Shown here in pieces: positions 15,147 to 23,270 of a DNA stretch of 37,101 nucleotides (its first letter is position 1; every line of letters begins with the position of its first letter). Below the pieces are notes generated by a model. The model made no database searches and had not been told where the DNA came from. It was given only the letters and a program-made list of their open reading frames with translations. The stretch lies in assembly GCA_031285165.1 (NCBI GenBank), contig JAITWR010000102.1, positions 1-37,101 of the forward strand, read 5' to 3'. The DNA is from Novosphingobium sp. (GTDB taxonomy: Bacteria; Pseudomonadota; Alphaproteobacteria; Sphingomonadales; Sphingomonadaceae). A program made the position numbers and the translations under genes.

Positions 15147-15965
15147 CTATTTCCCCTTGCCGCCCACGCCTTTGAGGTATTCCTCCATGCCCTTGAGGTA
15201 GCTGGGATTGAGCATGAGGCCCGAATTGCCCATGCGCTCGATATGGCGGCCGGCGTCGCGGCCGACTTCGGCGCACAGTTCGATCGCCACTTTCGCCGCG
15301 CCCATCTGCTCGCCGTTCTGTTTGGCGAGGTGGCGGCAGAAGTCCATGACTTCGGCCTCGAACGTCTCGTCGGGGAACACCTGGTGGACCAGGCCCATGG
15401 TGAAAGCCATGTCGGCGCTGGCCTGCTTGTTAGCCATGACCAGCCAGCGCGCCCAGTGCGGGCCGCAGACGCGGGTGAGGCGGCTGACGCCGTTTGATGC
15501 CGGCAGCACGCCGAACAGCCCTTCGGGGAAAGCATAGCCCGCGCTTTTCGCGGCCAGGCGGAAATCGCAGGACAGGCTCATTTCCAGCCCGCCGCCGACG
15601 CACATGGCATGGTGGGCGATGACGAAGGGCTTTTCGATATGCTCCATCTCGTCCCACAACTGCTGCATGTTGTTGAGATTGAGACGGTGGTTCTCGCGGA
15701 TCGCCCGCGCGCTCTGCACCCCGCTCACCGACGGCGAGACGACGCGCTGGCCGCCGGCCTTGAGATCCGCGCCGGCGCTGAAATAGCGCCCGGTGGCGCG
15801 GATCAGCATGACCTTGAGCGCGTCGCTGTCGCGAAAGTGCAGCACTGCCTCGGTCAAGAGGTCCATCATCTGCCGCGATATGGCGTTGAGTTTTTCGGGC
15901 CGGTTCAGCGTGGCGATCAGGATGCCGTCGCTTTCCTCGGTCAGCAGGTGGGGGGCATCGGACAT
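15147..15965 (-). CDS. Enoyl-CoA hydratase/isomerase family protein
   Basis: A 272-aa crotonase-fold enzyme acting on 2-enoyl-CoA. The oxyanion-hole segment 'YFSAGADLKAGG' is near residue 62, the second oxyanion glycines and first catalytic Glu are in 'CVGGGLEMSLSCDF' near 122-135, and the second Glu is in 'FPEGLFGVLPASNG' near 145. Both glutamates of the hydratase pair are present. The open frame starts at 16010; I choose ATG 15965 because GGGAG lies 7 bp upstream, whereas ATG 15971 is too close to it. It lies 69 bp downstream of a double acyl-CoA dehydrogenase on the same strand, giving consecutive beta-oxidation steps. Confidence 0.93.
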   Translation of the reverse strand: MSDAPHLLTEESDGILIATLNRPEKLNAISRQMMDLLTEAVLHFRDSDALKVMLIRATGRYFSAGADLKAGGQRVVSPSVSGVQSARAIRENHRLNLNNMQQLWDEMEHIEKPFVIAHHAMCVGGGLEMSLSCDFRLAAKSAGYAFPEGLFGVLPASNGVSRLTRVCGPHWARWLVMANKQASADMAFTMGLVHQVFPDETFEAEVMDFCRHLAKQNGEQMGAAKVAIELCAEVGRDAGRHIERMGNSGLMLNPSYLKGMEEYLKGVGGKGK

Positions 15966-16034
15966 TTGCATACTCCCATGAATTTTCCGTCGTCTGTCAT
16001 GCGCGGCCATAAGGCCCCGGTGAGCCGCCGCTCC

Positions 16035-18239
16035 CTAGGCGCGGGTGCGGGGGAGCCCCAGGCCTTTTTCAGCGATCATGCTGCGGTGGACTTCGCTGGA
16101 GCCGCCGTAGATCGTCGTGCCGTGGGCGTGGCGATAGTCCTGGTTGATCGCGCCGGCCGGCCCCTTGCGCTTCGACAGCGACCAGGGGGCGGTGAGATCC
16201 AGCAGGTCGCGCGAATCGGTGGTGAACCTTTCGGACGAGAACATCTTGGTCATCGGGCCGTAGGCGTGGTTCGCCTTCTTTTCCACCTGCGCCCAGTTGG
16301 CGCGGTATTGCAGCAGTTCGGCGGCGAGGTAGTTGGCGTAACTGCGCGCGAGGCGGCCCTGCGCGTTGGCCTGGTCGATCAGCCTGGCGCCGCCCGGCAC
16401 GGGGATCTGCCGGCACAGTTCCACCGCTTCCTCCAGCATCACCCGTTGCACTTTGGCGAAGCCGCCGCCGTGTTCCAGTTCGAGGCTGGCCGCCATCGTC
16501 CGGGCGCCGCCGTCGACTTCGCCCAGCCGCCAGGAATCGGGGATCTTCACCCCGTCGTAGAAAGTGATGTTGGTGCGCTCGTCCATGAAAGTATGGACCG
16601 CCTGCACTGTCACTCCCTCGGCTTTCAGCGGCACGATGAACATGGTCAGGCCCTTGTGTTTGGGCGCTTCGGGATTGGTTCGCGTCAGCATCAGGACATA
16701 GTCGGTCAGGTTGGCGCCGCTGGTCCACATCTTGGTGCCTTCGATCTTCCAGCCGTTCCCGTCAGGGATCGCGCGGCACTGCGCGGCGAAAACGTCCGAG
16801 CCGCTGCCCGGCTCCGAATAGCCGAGCGAGCAGATGGCATCGCCCGACATGACCCTGGCCAGCACGTCCTGCTTCAGTTCCTCGGTGCCGAAGCGGTGCA
16901 TGATCAGCGCTACCATCTGCGCGACGCTGGCCACCGGGTTGTTCCAGCCTTCTTCCTCGAAAGCATCGCGCGCGGCGGTGACGGCATAGGGGCTGAGGCC
17001 GCGGCCACCGACATCCCTGGGCAGTTGCAGATAGGCGAGATTCGCCTCGACCAGCTTCTTGTGGATGCGCGGGTTGTGGCCTTCCCACGAATAGTGGAAC
17101 TTCGCCCGTTCCTCGTCGGTCACGTTTTTGGCGAAGAATTCGTGGATTTCCTTCTGCACCTGGCGCGCTTCCTCGCCCAGGTCGAATTCGATCGGCACGG
17201 CGCCGGCATCGGGCAGGCTGGTGGTTTCGCCCGCATAGAGGCGGCGGCCGGCTTCGGCGAGAAGCTGCTCGGGATCGCCCAGCACCAGCGGCCAGGCTTT
17301 CGCGCGCAGGTTGTAGAGGTGGATGTCGTGCTCGATGGTAAGGCCGATGCCGCCGAAAGTGTGGACCGCTTGGGTGACGGTGCGCGCGGCGGCCTGCGCC
17401 GTCCACCAGCCGGCCAGCGAGACTTGCGCGGCGGCCTCCGCCTCGCCGTCGGCGATCGAGCGGATCGCTTTCCAGACGAGCAGCTTGCCACTGTCGATCT
17501 CGCAGATGAGATCGGCCATCGGGTGCGAGATGGCCTGGAACGTGCCGATCAGCACGCCGAACGCCTTGCGCTCACCGGCATAGGCGGCGGCCATTTTCAG
17601 CGCCTCGCGCGACAGGCCCGAAAGCGCGGCGCTGATCAGCAGCTTCCATTCCTCGATGCCCGCGGCGAAAGTAGCCAGCGCGGCATCGCCGCTGCCGAGG
17701 ACAGTGGCCGGCAGGCCGGCAAGGTCGATTTCGGCGATCGGCGTGGACGCCAGGTTGTCTTCGGCCACGCGCGCCTCGGCCGGCACGGTGACGAGCACCA
17801 CGTCGCTGCCCCGGCGTGCCACTACCACCTCGGCGACGAGCCCGCCGGCAACCCACTGGCGCGGCAGATCGGCAATGTCGCGCATGGCGATGGTGGCCAC
17901 CGTTTCACCGGCGATGACCCGGCCGAGCAGGTCTTCCGCGCCGCCCAGTTGCGCCAGCAGCCGCGCGGCGACGAGCGCTTCGGCCATGGGGCCGGATGCC
18001 AGCGTGCGGCCGGCTTCTTCCAGCACGATGGCGGCGTCGAACAGGCCGAGGCCAAGCCCGCCGGCCGCTTCCGGCACGCGCAGGGCGAAAGCGCCCAGTT
18101 CGGCCAGGCCGCGCCACAGCGCCGGGTCGAAACCGCTCGGCAGGGCCGCGCGCACGCGCGCGCTCGACGAATTTTCATCGAGGAAACGCGCGAAAGTGTC
18201 GCGGACCATTTCCTGTTCTTCGGTCAGGTCGAAATTCAT
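16035..18239 (-). CDS. Fused two-domain acyl-CoA dehydrogenase
   Basis: A 734-aa protein made of two acyl-CoA dehydrogenase units in tandem. The first (about 1-345) starts 'MNFDLTEEQEMVRDTFARFL' and ends with 'VHTFGGIGLTIEHDIHLY'. The second (about 355-734) starts 'IEFDLGEEARQVQKEIHEFF', has the flavin/substrate segment 'LGYSEPGSGSDVFAAQCRA' and 'EGTKMWTSGA', and ends 'TTIYGGSSEVHRSMIAEKGLGLP'. A single ACAD is about 380 aa. In steroid degraders the two unlike halves are usually separate genes forming alpha2beta2 enzymes; here they are one chain. ATG 18239 follows GAGAGGAAACCC, so the track start (18335) is too long. FAD-dependent alpha,beta-dehydrogenation of a bulky acyl-CoA is likely; the substrate is inference. 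Confidence 0.92.
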   Translation of the reverse strand: MNFDLTEEQEMVRDTFARFLDENSSSARVRAALPSGFDPALWRGLAELGAFALRVPEAAGGLGLGLFDAAIVLEEAGRTLASGPMAEALVAARLLAQLGGAEDLLGRVIAGETVATIAMRDIADLPRQWVAGGLVAEVVVARRGSDVVLVTVPAEARVAEDNLASTPIAEIDLAGLPATVLGSGDAALATFAAGIEEWKLLISAALSGLSREALKMAAAYAGERKAFGVLIGTFQAISHPMADLICEIDSGKLLVWKAIRSIADGEAEAAAQVSLAGWWTAQAAARTVTQAVHTFGGIGLTIEHDIHLYNLRAKAWPLVLGDPEQLLAEAGRRLYAGETTSLPDAGAVPIEFDLGEEARQVQKEIHEFFAKNVTDEERAKFHYSWEGHNPRIHKKLVEANLAYLQLPRDVGGRGLSPYAVTAARDAFEEEGWNNPVASVAQMVALIMHRFGTEELKQDVLARVMSGDAICSLGYSEPGSGSDVFAAQCRAIPDGNGWKIEGTKMWTSGANLTDYVLMLTRTNPEAPKHKGLTMFIVPLKAEGVTVQAVHTFMDERTNITFYDGVKIPDSWRLGEVDGGARTMAASLELEHGGGFAKVQRVMLEEAVELCRQIPVPGGARLIDQANAQGRLARSYANYLAAELLQYRANWAQVEKKANHAYGPMTKMFSSERFTTDSRDLLDLTAPWSLSKRKGPAGAINQDYRHAHGTTIYGGSSEVHRSMIAEKGLGLPRTRA

Positions 18240-18355
18240 GGGTTTCCTCTCTCCCGCAATAAAGACCGGCGGCCCGGCGCGAAAATCCGCAACAGCACGG
18301 AATGGCCGCCGGCGGCAACGGGAATCTCGCACCATCGCCGCGGCGATCGGGCAAT

Positions 18356-18390
18356 AAAAAGGCGGCGCCTCCCCAGGGGGAGACGCCGCC
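18356..18390 (-). terminator. Rho-independent terminator of the TonB-dependent receptor gene
   Basis: Read on the minus strand: GGCGGCG-T-CTCCCC...GGGGAG-G-CGCCGCC followed by TTTTT. The stem is 7 + 6 bp with one mismatch and a short loop. It starts about 30 bp after the receptor stop, as expected for an intrinsic terminator, and separates the receptor from the acyl-CoA dehydrogenase gene. Confidence 0.85.
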
Positions 18391-18422
18391 AGGTGCGGAA
18401 AAAGCCCGTGTGGCGCCCGGCC

Positions 18423-21029
18423 TTACTGGCCGAACTTGTAGCGCAGGCGGAAACCCCACATGCGCGGTTCGCCGACGATCGACGAGATAAAGCCGCGCGC
18501 GGTGTTGTCGTTGATTTGCTGGATGACTTTCTCGTTGGTCACGTTGGTCATGAAGAACGATGCGTCGATCGGCATCTGCGCGACGTTTTCCCAGTTGACG
18601 GAAAGGTTCAGCACGCTGGACGAAGGCGCAATGCCGCCGCCCGATCCCGGCACGCTGTCGGCAACGATGCGCCGGCGCGACTGGTAAACGAACGTGCCGC
18701 CCAGGCTGATCCTGCCGACCGAGGGATCGAGCGGCAGGGTGTAATTCGCCGAAGCGACCACCTGATGCGGCGGCCCGGAATTGGGCAGCGTATCGCACTG
18801 TTCGCCCGAGCAGCCTTTCGACAGCGGCGCCGTGATATCGTTGTACGGCCCCGGCACCACCGGGATGGTTACTTTCAGCAGCCGCGCATGGATATAGCCA
18901 TAGGACAGGTCGAGCCGCATTCCCTCGAAAGGCGAGACGTTCAGGTCCGCCTCGATGCCCCAGATCCGCGACTTGCCGGCATTGATGATCGTGGCGTTGC
19001 CGGTGCAGATGATGAAGTCGGTCTGGCCGGGAGGAAGCGGCTTGTTCTGATTGCAGGCGACGCCCAGTTGCAACTGCTGGTTACGCAAATTGTTGTAATA
19101 ACCAGCAATATTGAAGCTGCCCGGTATGGAGCCGCGCCAGCTCGTCTTGGCGCCGACTTCGAACGTATCGACCGTTTCCTTGTCATAGGGCTGGAGCGGG
19201 TCGGGACCGTAAACGGCGAGGCCGCCCTGGCGGTAGCCGCGCGACCATTTGCCATAGAGCATGACATTGTCGACCGGCTTGTAATCCGCCTGCAACAGCC
19301 AGGTCGGCGCCCGGGTGTTCTTGTGCAGGTTCTGCCGGCAGTCGGTCAGGGCGTCGGTGAGGCTGAGATAGGTCGCATAGTTTGCAGGATTGGGGGCACC
19401 GTTGTAGCCGGGAGCCTTGGGGTTTGTGCAGGCGAACCGGACATTGCTGGGCACCAGCGTGAACACCGGCGTCAGGTTGATCAGGTCCGTATTCATCTTG
19501 TCCCAGGTGTAGCGGATGCCGCCGGTCAGCGTCAGTTGCTCGGTCAGCTTGTAGCTGGCCTGGGCATAGAGCGCATAGTCGCGGAACCGGGACTGTTGCA
19601 GCGAGTAGGCGCCGGTGCCGCCGGAAATGGTCAGCGCGTTGTAAAGGGGGTTTCCAGACGGTACGAAGGAGGGGCCGCCGAGCACGGCCGCAGGCAGGCA
19701 GTTGAATACCAGGACATCGGTGCAGGCGGTGAACGATGCGGTCTGCACGCCCGACCAGCCCAGCGGATCGTTCAGCTCGGCATAGCCGCCGGCCTGCCAG
19801 GTGAAGCGGCCGTCACCCGGATGGCCCTGGAATTGCAGCTCTGCGACGAAAGAGCTTTGGGCGTTGGTATAGCCGGCCATGCCGTTGTTGTGGGTAAAGG
19901 CGAAGCCGCGAACGTCACGGCTCGTTTCATTGCCGAAAGTCACGCCCGGCAGCAGGGCATAGTTGCCGAACAGGTCGAGGTTGGTCTTGCCGCGCATTTC
20001 CCCGTAGGACAGGATGTTCTTGACCGTCAGGCTGTCGCTGGCGGTCCAGGTCAGCGTATTGATCACTTGCCAGGTTTCGGCGATCGACTGGGAATCGGGC
20101 ACGCGGTTCGATACCGACCAGAACCCATAGGGCGCTTCGCGCACCATCTGCGCCACCGATTCGTTGCCGAAAGCTGCCTGGTTGGAATTTCCGGGGAAGG
20201 CCGCGGTGATCTTCGGGATCATGCCGTTGCTTTGCGAATGGGTGTAGGAGAATATCGTGTAATTTTCCAGATTGGGCGTCAGTTCGCCAAGCATGCTGAG
20301 GCGCGCGGCCCAGTAGTTGACATCGCCCATGTCGCGGCCGTCGAATTTGCCGTCGCCGAGATTGCCGACATTCTTGAGATAGCCGTGGCGATCCTGATGA
20401 TCGACGCCGGCACGGATGCGGAACGTATCGGACAGCGGCACGTTGATCACGGCCTGTGCGCGCCACATATCGTAATTGCCAGCGCTGCCCTCGACATAGC
20501 CTTCAAGCTTGTCTGTCGGCTTTTTGGGGACCAGCAGCACCGCGCCGCCAGTGACGTTGCGGCCGAACAGCGTGCCTTGCGGCCCTTTCAGCACCTGCAC
20601 GTTCTGCAAATCGAACATCGCGCCCGGACCGGCGCCATCGCCGCCGAAAGTCGCGCCGCTGCCGCGCGGGGCAACGACATCGGCGAAGAACACGCCCACC
20701 GTCGCGAAGCTGCGCTGTTCCTGATAGAAGCCGCGGATGGTGAACGTGGTGTTGTCCGCGCCGTAACGGTTGTTGACTGCGAAGCCGGGCGTGAAGGAGG
20801 CGATGTCCTTCAGGTTCGAGATATTGTTGTTGGCCAGCTTGTTCTGGTCGAGCACGGTGATCGAGATCGGCACGTCTTGCAGGCGCTGCTCGATGCGCTG
20901 CGCGGTCACGACGATGTCATTGGCGGAGGTGTCCCCCCCCCCCCCCGTATCCTGCGCCCAGGCGGGCAGAGCGTTGCAGGCGGTGAGTATGGTTGCAGCG
21001 GCGAGCGCCGCTTTCCTGGTAATGGCCAT
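18423..21029 (-). CDS. TonB-dependent receptor
   Basis: An 868-aa outer-membrane receptor. Signal peptide 'MAITRKAALAAATILTACNA...WAQ' with cleavage probably after AWA. A Gly-Asp stretch 'DTGGGGDTS' follows, then the TonB-box-like 'DIVVTAQR', the plug ('DVPISITVLDQNKL', 'NVQVLKGPQGTLFGRNVTGGAV') and a beta-barrel to the C-terminal strand 'MWGFRLRYKFGQ'. The start ATG 21029 has AGGGGAAATATC upstream; the track start at 21182 ignores it. The four glycines are encoded within a run of 14 G (coding strand), where a length change would frameshift the gene. Sphingomonads use many such receptors for hydrophobic or aromatic nutrients, and its place between two beta-oxidation groups suggests uptake of their substrate (inference). 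It has its own terminator. Confidence 0.95.
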   Translation of the reverse strand: MAITRKAALAAATILTACNALPAWAQDTGGGGDTSANDIVVTAQRIEQRLQDVPISITVLDQNKLANNNISNLKDIASFTPGFAVNNRYGADNTTFTIRGFYQEQRSFATVGVFFADVVAPRGSGATFGGDGAGPGAMFDLQNVQVLKGPQGTLFGRNVTGGAVLLVPKKPTDKLEGYVEGSAGNYDMWRAQAVINVPLSDTFRIRAGVDHQDRHGYLKNVGNLGDGKFDGRDMGDVNYWAARLSMLGELTPNLENYTIFSYTHSQSNGMIPKITAAFPGNSNQAAFGNESVAQMVREAPYGFWSVSNRVPDSQSIAETWQVINTLTWTASDSLTVKNILSYGEMRGKTNLDLFGNYALLPGVTFGNETSRDVRGFAFTHNNGMAGYTNAQSSFVAELQFQGHPGDGRFTWQAGGYAELNDPLGWSGVQTASFTACTDVLVFNCLPAAVLGGPSFVPSGNPLYNALTISGGTGAYSLQQSRFRDYALYAQASYKLTEQLTLTGGIRYTWDKMNTDLINLTPVFTLVPSNVRFACTNPKAPGYNGAPNPANYATYLSLTDALTDCRQNLHKNTRAPTWLLQADYKPVDNVMLYGKWSRGYRQGGLAVYGPDPLQPYDKETVDTFEVGAKTSWRGSIPGSFNIAGYYNNLRNQQLQLGVACNQNKPLPPGQTDFIICTGNATIINAGKSRIWGIEADLNVSPFEGMRLDLSYGYIHARLLKVTIPVVPGPYNDITAPLSKGCSGEQCDTLPNSGPPHQVVASANYTLPLDPSVGRISLGGTFVYQSRRRIVADSVPGSGGGIAPSSSVLNLSVNWENVAQMPIDASFFMTNVTNEKVIQQINDNTARGFISSIVGEPRMWGFRLRYKFGQ
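20933..20946 (-). repeat. Homopolymer tract, 14 C on plus strand (14 G coding)
   Basis: Uninterrupted run of 14 C at 20933-20946. It falls in codons about 28-32 of the TonB-dependent receptor, just after the signal peptide, and with 14 bases the frame is intact. The neighbouring frame (ORF 20906-21535 minus) stops shortly after the tract. Confidence 0.95.
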
Positions 21030-21311
21030 GATATTTCCCCTGATGAAGCGGACGGTGCCTCTATAGCCTTGAACGGAATAATCCATGAGCCCGCCCTGCT
21101 TACGCGACGGGTGCGGGATGGCCATGCCCATTCCCGCGGCGGGCGATGAAATTTCCGGCAGCGTTGCCGAGATGCAACGCATTCCGCAGGATATGAGAAA
21201 CAGTGTCTCTTTACTCCCGGCCCGGAGGGTGATTGTCCGCCCGTATCGTGGCGATCAGTGTCTCGGGGCAGCGGCGGCAAATGCGCTGAAAGCGCGTTTC
21301 GCAACGGTCTT
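21030..21311. promoter_or_regulatory. Upstream region of the TonB-dependent receptor gene
   Basis: Gene-free stretch of 282 bp between the receptor start and the IclR stop. It contains the imperfect dyad GAGAAACAGTGTCTC (21195-21209), similar in its outer GAGA/TCTC arms to GAGAATATCTC upstream of the IclR gene. No clear -35/-10 pair could be called. Confidence 0.35.
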
Positions 21312-22121
21312 TCAGGCCGCGTTGGAAAGCCGTTCCACCGTGGCGGTGAGCGTTTCGCCGGGGGCGAAGCATTGTTCGACTGCCTCGCCGATGCAGTGCA
21401 GCAGGCTTTCGCGGTTGACCCTGTCCTCCTGGCCGTAAACGAGGCCGACTGCCATCGGGTGCGGCTCGTCCTGACCCGGCAGCAGGACCGCCAGCACTTC
21501 CGCCGTCGCGCCGAAGCCGGCCTTGCCGTGGACATGGCCCCGATCCTGGCAGGCCTGCACCCGCGCGGCCATTTCCGCCAGGGCGAACTTGCGGCTCTCG
21601 CTCGCTTCGGCGTTGAGCCGGCGCAGGATGCCGTCGCGGCGCGGCTGGGCGATGGTGGAAAGCAGCAGCCAGCCCGCGGCGCTGTCGGTCAGCGGCTCCT
21701 GCAATCCGCCGAACAGGCCGCAGGTCGCCTGTGCCGCGGCGCGGGAGCCGGCGTGCCAGCTTACGATCTGCGCTTTCAGTTCGACGCGGCCGAACAGCGC
21801 CACCGAAAGGCCGGTCTGCGCGACCAGCCGGTCGATCAGCCCGACCAGCCTGCCGTCGCGGATCGCGCTGGTTTGCCCGGCGGTGCCGAGCAGCGCCGCG
21901 CGCGGCGCCAGGCTGTAGGAGCGTGAATAGGGATCCTTGTAGAGCAGGCCCAGCTCGACCAGGCTCGACAGCAGTTCGGACGTGCTCGACTGCGGCCGAT
22001 TATAGCGGCGCACGATATCCATCACCGTCGCTTCGCGATGCGTGTCGTCGAAATATTCGAGAACCTCGATAACGCGACGGGCGATCTTCGCCTTGTTCGA
22101 CGGGGCCGATGCGGCAGGCAT
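21312..22121 (-). CDS. IclR family transcriptional regulator
   Basis: A 269-aa regulator with an N-terminal winged HTH ('ARRVIEVLEYFDDTHREATVMDIVRRYNRPQSSTSELLSSLVELGLLYKD', about residues 13-62) and a C-terminal effector domain of IclR type. ATG 22121 has a strong AAGGAGAGG ribosome site. It lies between the receptor and the N-extended crotonase gene, which is divergent from it, with GAGA-ATA-TCTC in the shared gap. IclR proteins in catabolic loci typically respond to a pathway acid and may act as activator or repressor; control of the crotonase, receptor or CoA-transferase operon is inference. Confidence 0.88.
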   Translation of the reverse strand: MPAASAPSNKAKIARRVIEVLEYFDDTHREATVMDIVRRYNRPQSSTSELLSSLVELGLLYKDPYSRSYSLAPRAALLGTAGQTSAIRDGRLVGLIDRLVAQTGLSVALFGRVELKAQIVSWHAGSRAAAQATCGLFGGLQEPLTDSAAGWLLLSTIAQPRRDGILRRLNAEASESRKFALAEMAARVQACQDRGHVHGKAGFGATAEVLAVLLPGQDEPHPMAVGLVYGQEDRVNRESLLHCIGEAVEQCFAPGETLTATVERLSNAA

Positions 22122-22187
22122 GGAACCTCTCCTTCCATTTTTATGGCGGCGGGATTGCGCGATTTGCCCGTCATGTCAACAATAAAT

Positions 22188-22198
22188 GAGAATATCTC
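22188..22198. promoter_or_regulatory. Candidate IclR operator dyad GAGAATATCTC
   Basis: Perfect 4-bp arms GAGA/TCTC around ATA within the 171-bp divergent gap between the IclR gene and the crotonase gene. A related but wider dyad occurs upstream of the TonB-dependent receptor (21195-21209). Short motif, so weak on its own. Confidence 0.3.
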
Positions 22199-22292
22199 TT
22201 TTTTCCCTTACCCTGGTTAGCTTTGCCGGGGCCGGGGCGGTGCGGAATTTGCTCTTTTGCGCATTGCGAATCGGGCGCCTAAAGGAGCGGGA

Positions 22293-23270
22293 GTGTCTAT
22301 CGACGACCTTTTTATCGACGCGCGGCGGCTATGGCCGGGCGAAACGGTCTGGGACGGGGCAATCGCCTTCGTCGATCTCGACCGGACGGCGGATGGGCCG
22401 GATGTCCTCGCCCTGCCGCCTTGCCCGGTGATCGGCATCGGCGATCCGGCCCATCCGCTCGGGCCGATGCTCGATGCGGTTGTCCAGCCGCCGGTCGGTG
22501 CCGGACTGCTGGCGCGGCAGGTGCTTGCCACGCCGCGGGCGGCCGCGATCACGGTGCAACTGCTGCGCCTGCTGCCGTCGCTGCCGGAAGGGCTGGGGCT
22601 CACGGCGGAATCGCTGGCCTATGCCGTCCTGCAAGGCAGCGAGGAACACACCCGCTGGCGGGCAGCGAATGCGCGGGCCTGCGACCGGAGCGAGGGGCGG
22701 GTTGCGGTGACGCGTGAGGATGCGCGGCTGACGATAACGCTCGATCACCCGGAAAGCGGCAATGCCATGGATCGGGCGATGCGCGATAGGCTGTGCGAAG
22801 CCTTCACTCTGGCCGCGCTCGATACCGGGATCACGCGGATCGTCCTCAGGGCCAATGGCAGGGTATTCAGCCTTGGCGCGGAGTTGAGCGAATTCGGCAT
22901 CACCACCGACCCGGCCTCTGCGCACGCCATTCGCGCCCGGACCCTGCCCGCCCATGCGGCGGCGCGTTGCGCCGACCGGCTCGAAGCGCGTGTCCAGGGC
23001 GCCTGCGTCGGTGCGGGGCTGGAACTGGCGGCCTGGGCGCGCCGGATCACCGCCTTGCCGAATGCCTGGTTCCAGTTGCCGGAGCTTGCCATGGGCATCC
23101 TGCCGGGGGCGGGGGGCTGTGTTGCGCTGACGCGGCGGATCGGGCGGCAGCGGGCCGCGCTGATGATCCTTTCGGGCAAGCGCCTCAGCGCGCGGCAGGC
23201 GCTAGGCTGGGGGCTGGTCGATGCGGTGGTGGACGAGCCGGCCCGCCACGAAAGTCGCGCACACGGCTGA
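22293..23270 (+). CDS. Enoyl-CoA hydratase/isomerase with N-terminal extension
   Basis: A 325-aa protein whose crotonase domain begins only near residue 135 ('VAVTREDARLTITLDHPESGNAMD'). It has the oxyanion segment 'VFSLGAELSEFG' near 190, 'CVGAGLELAAWA' near 240 and 'FQLPELAMGILPGAGG' near 260, so both catalytic glutamates are present. The first 130 residues include 'PRAAAITVQLLRLLPSLP' and 'LTAESLAYAVLQGSEEHTRW', an extension I recognise from some actinobacterial homologues, of unknown function. GTG 22293 follows AAAGGAG and sets the start; the track start is a TTG further upstream. Its 3' end overlaps the convergent amidohydrolase gene by 69 bp. Confidence 0.88.
   Translation: MSIDDLFIDARRLWPGETVWDGAIAFVDLDRTADGPDVLALPPCPVIGIGDPAHPLGPMLDAVVQPPVGAGLLARQVLATPRAAAITVQLLRLLPSLPEGLGLTAESLAYAVLQGSEEHTRWRAANARACDRSEGRVAVTREDARLTITLDHPESGNAMDRAMRDRLCEAFTLAALDTGITRIVLRANGRVFSLGAELSEFGITTDPASAHAIRARTLPAHAAARCADRLEARVQGACVGAGLELAAWARRITALPNAWFQLPELAMGILPGAGGCVALTRRIGRQRAALMILSGKRLSARQALGWGLVDAVVDEPARHESRAHG

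Noticed and set aside
15609-21149. 1846-aa open frame on the plus strand
   Set aside because: It runs antisense through the enoyl-CoA hydratase, double acyl-CoA dehydrogenase and TonB-dependent receptor, all with clear family motifs. It has His/Arg/Gly-rich composition typical of an antisense frame in high-GC DNA.
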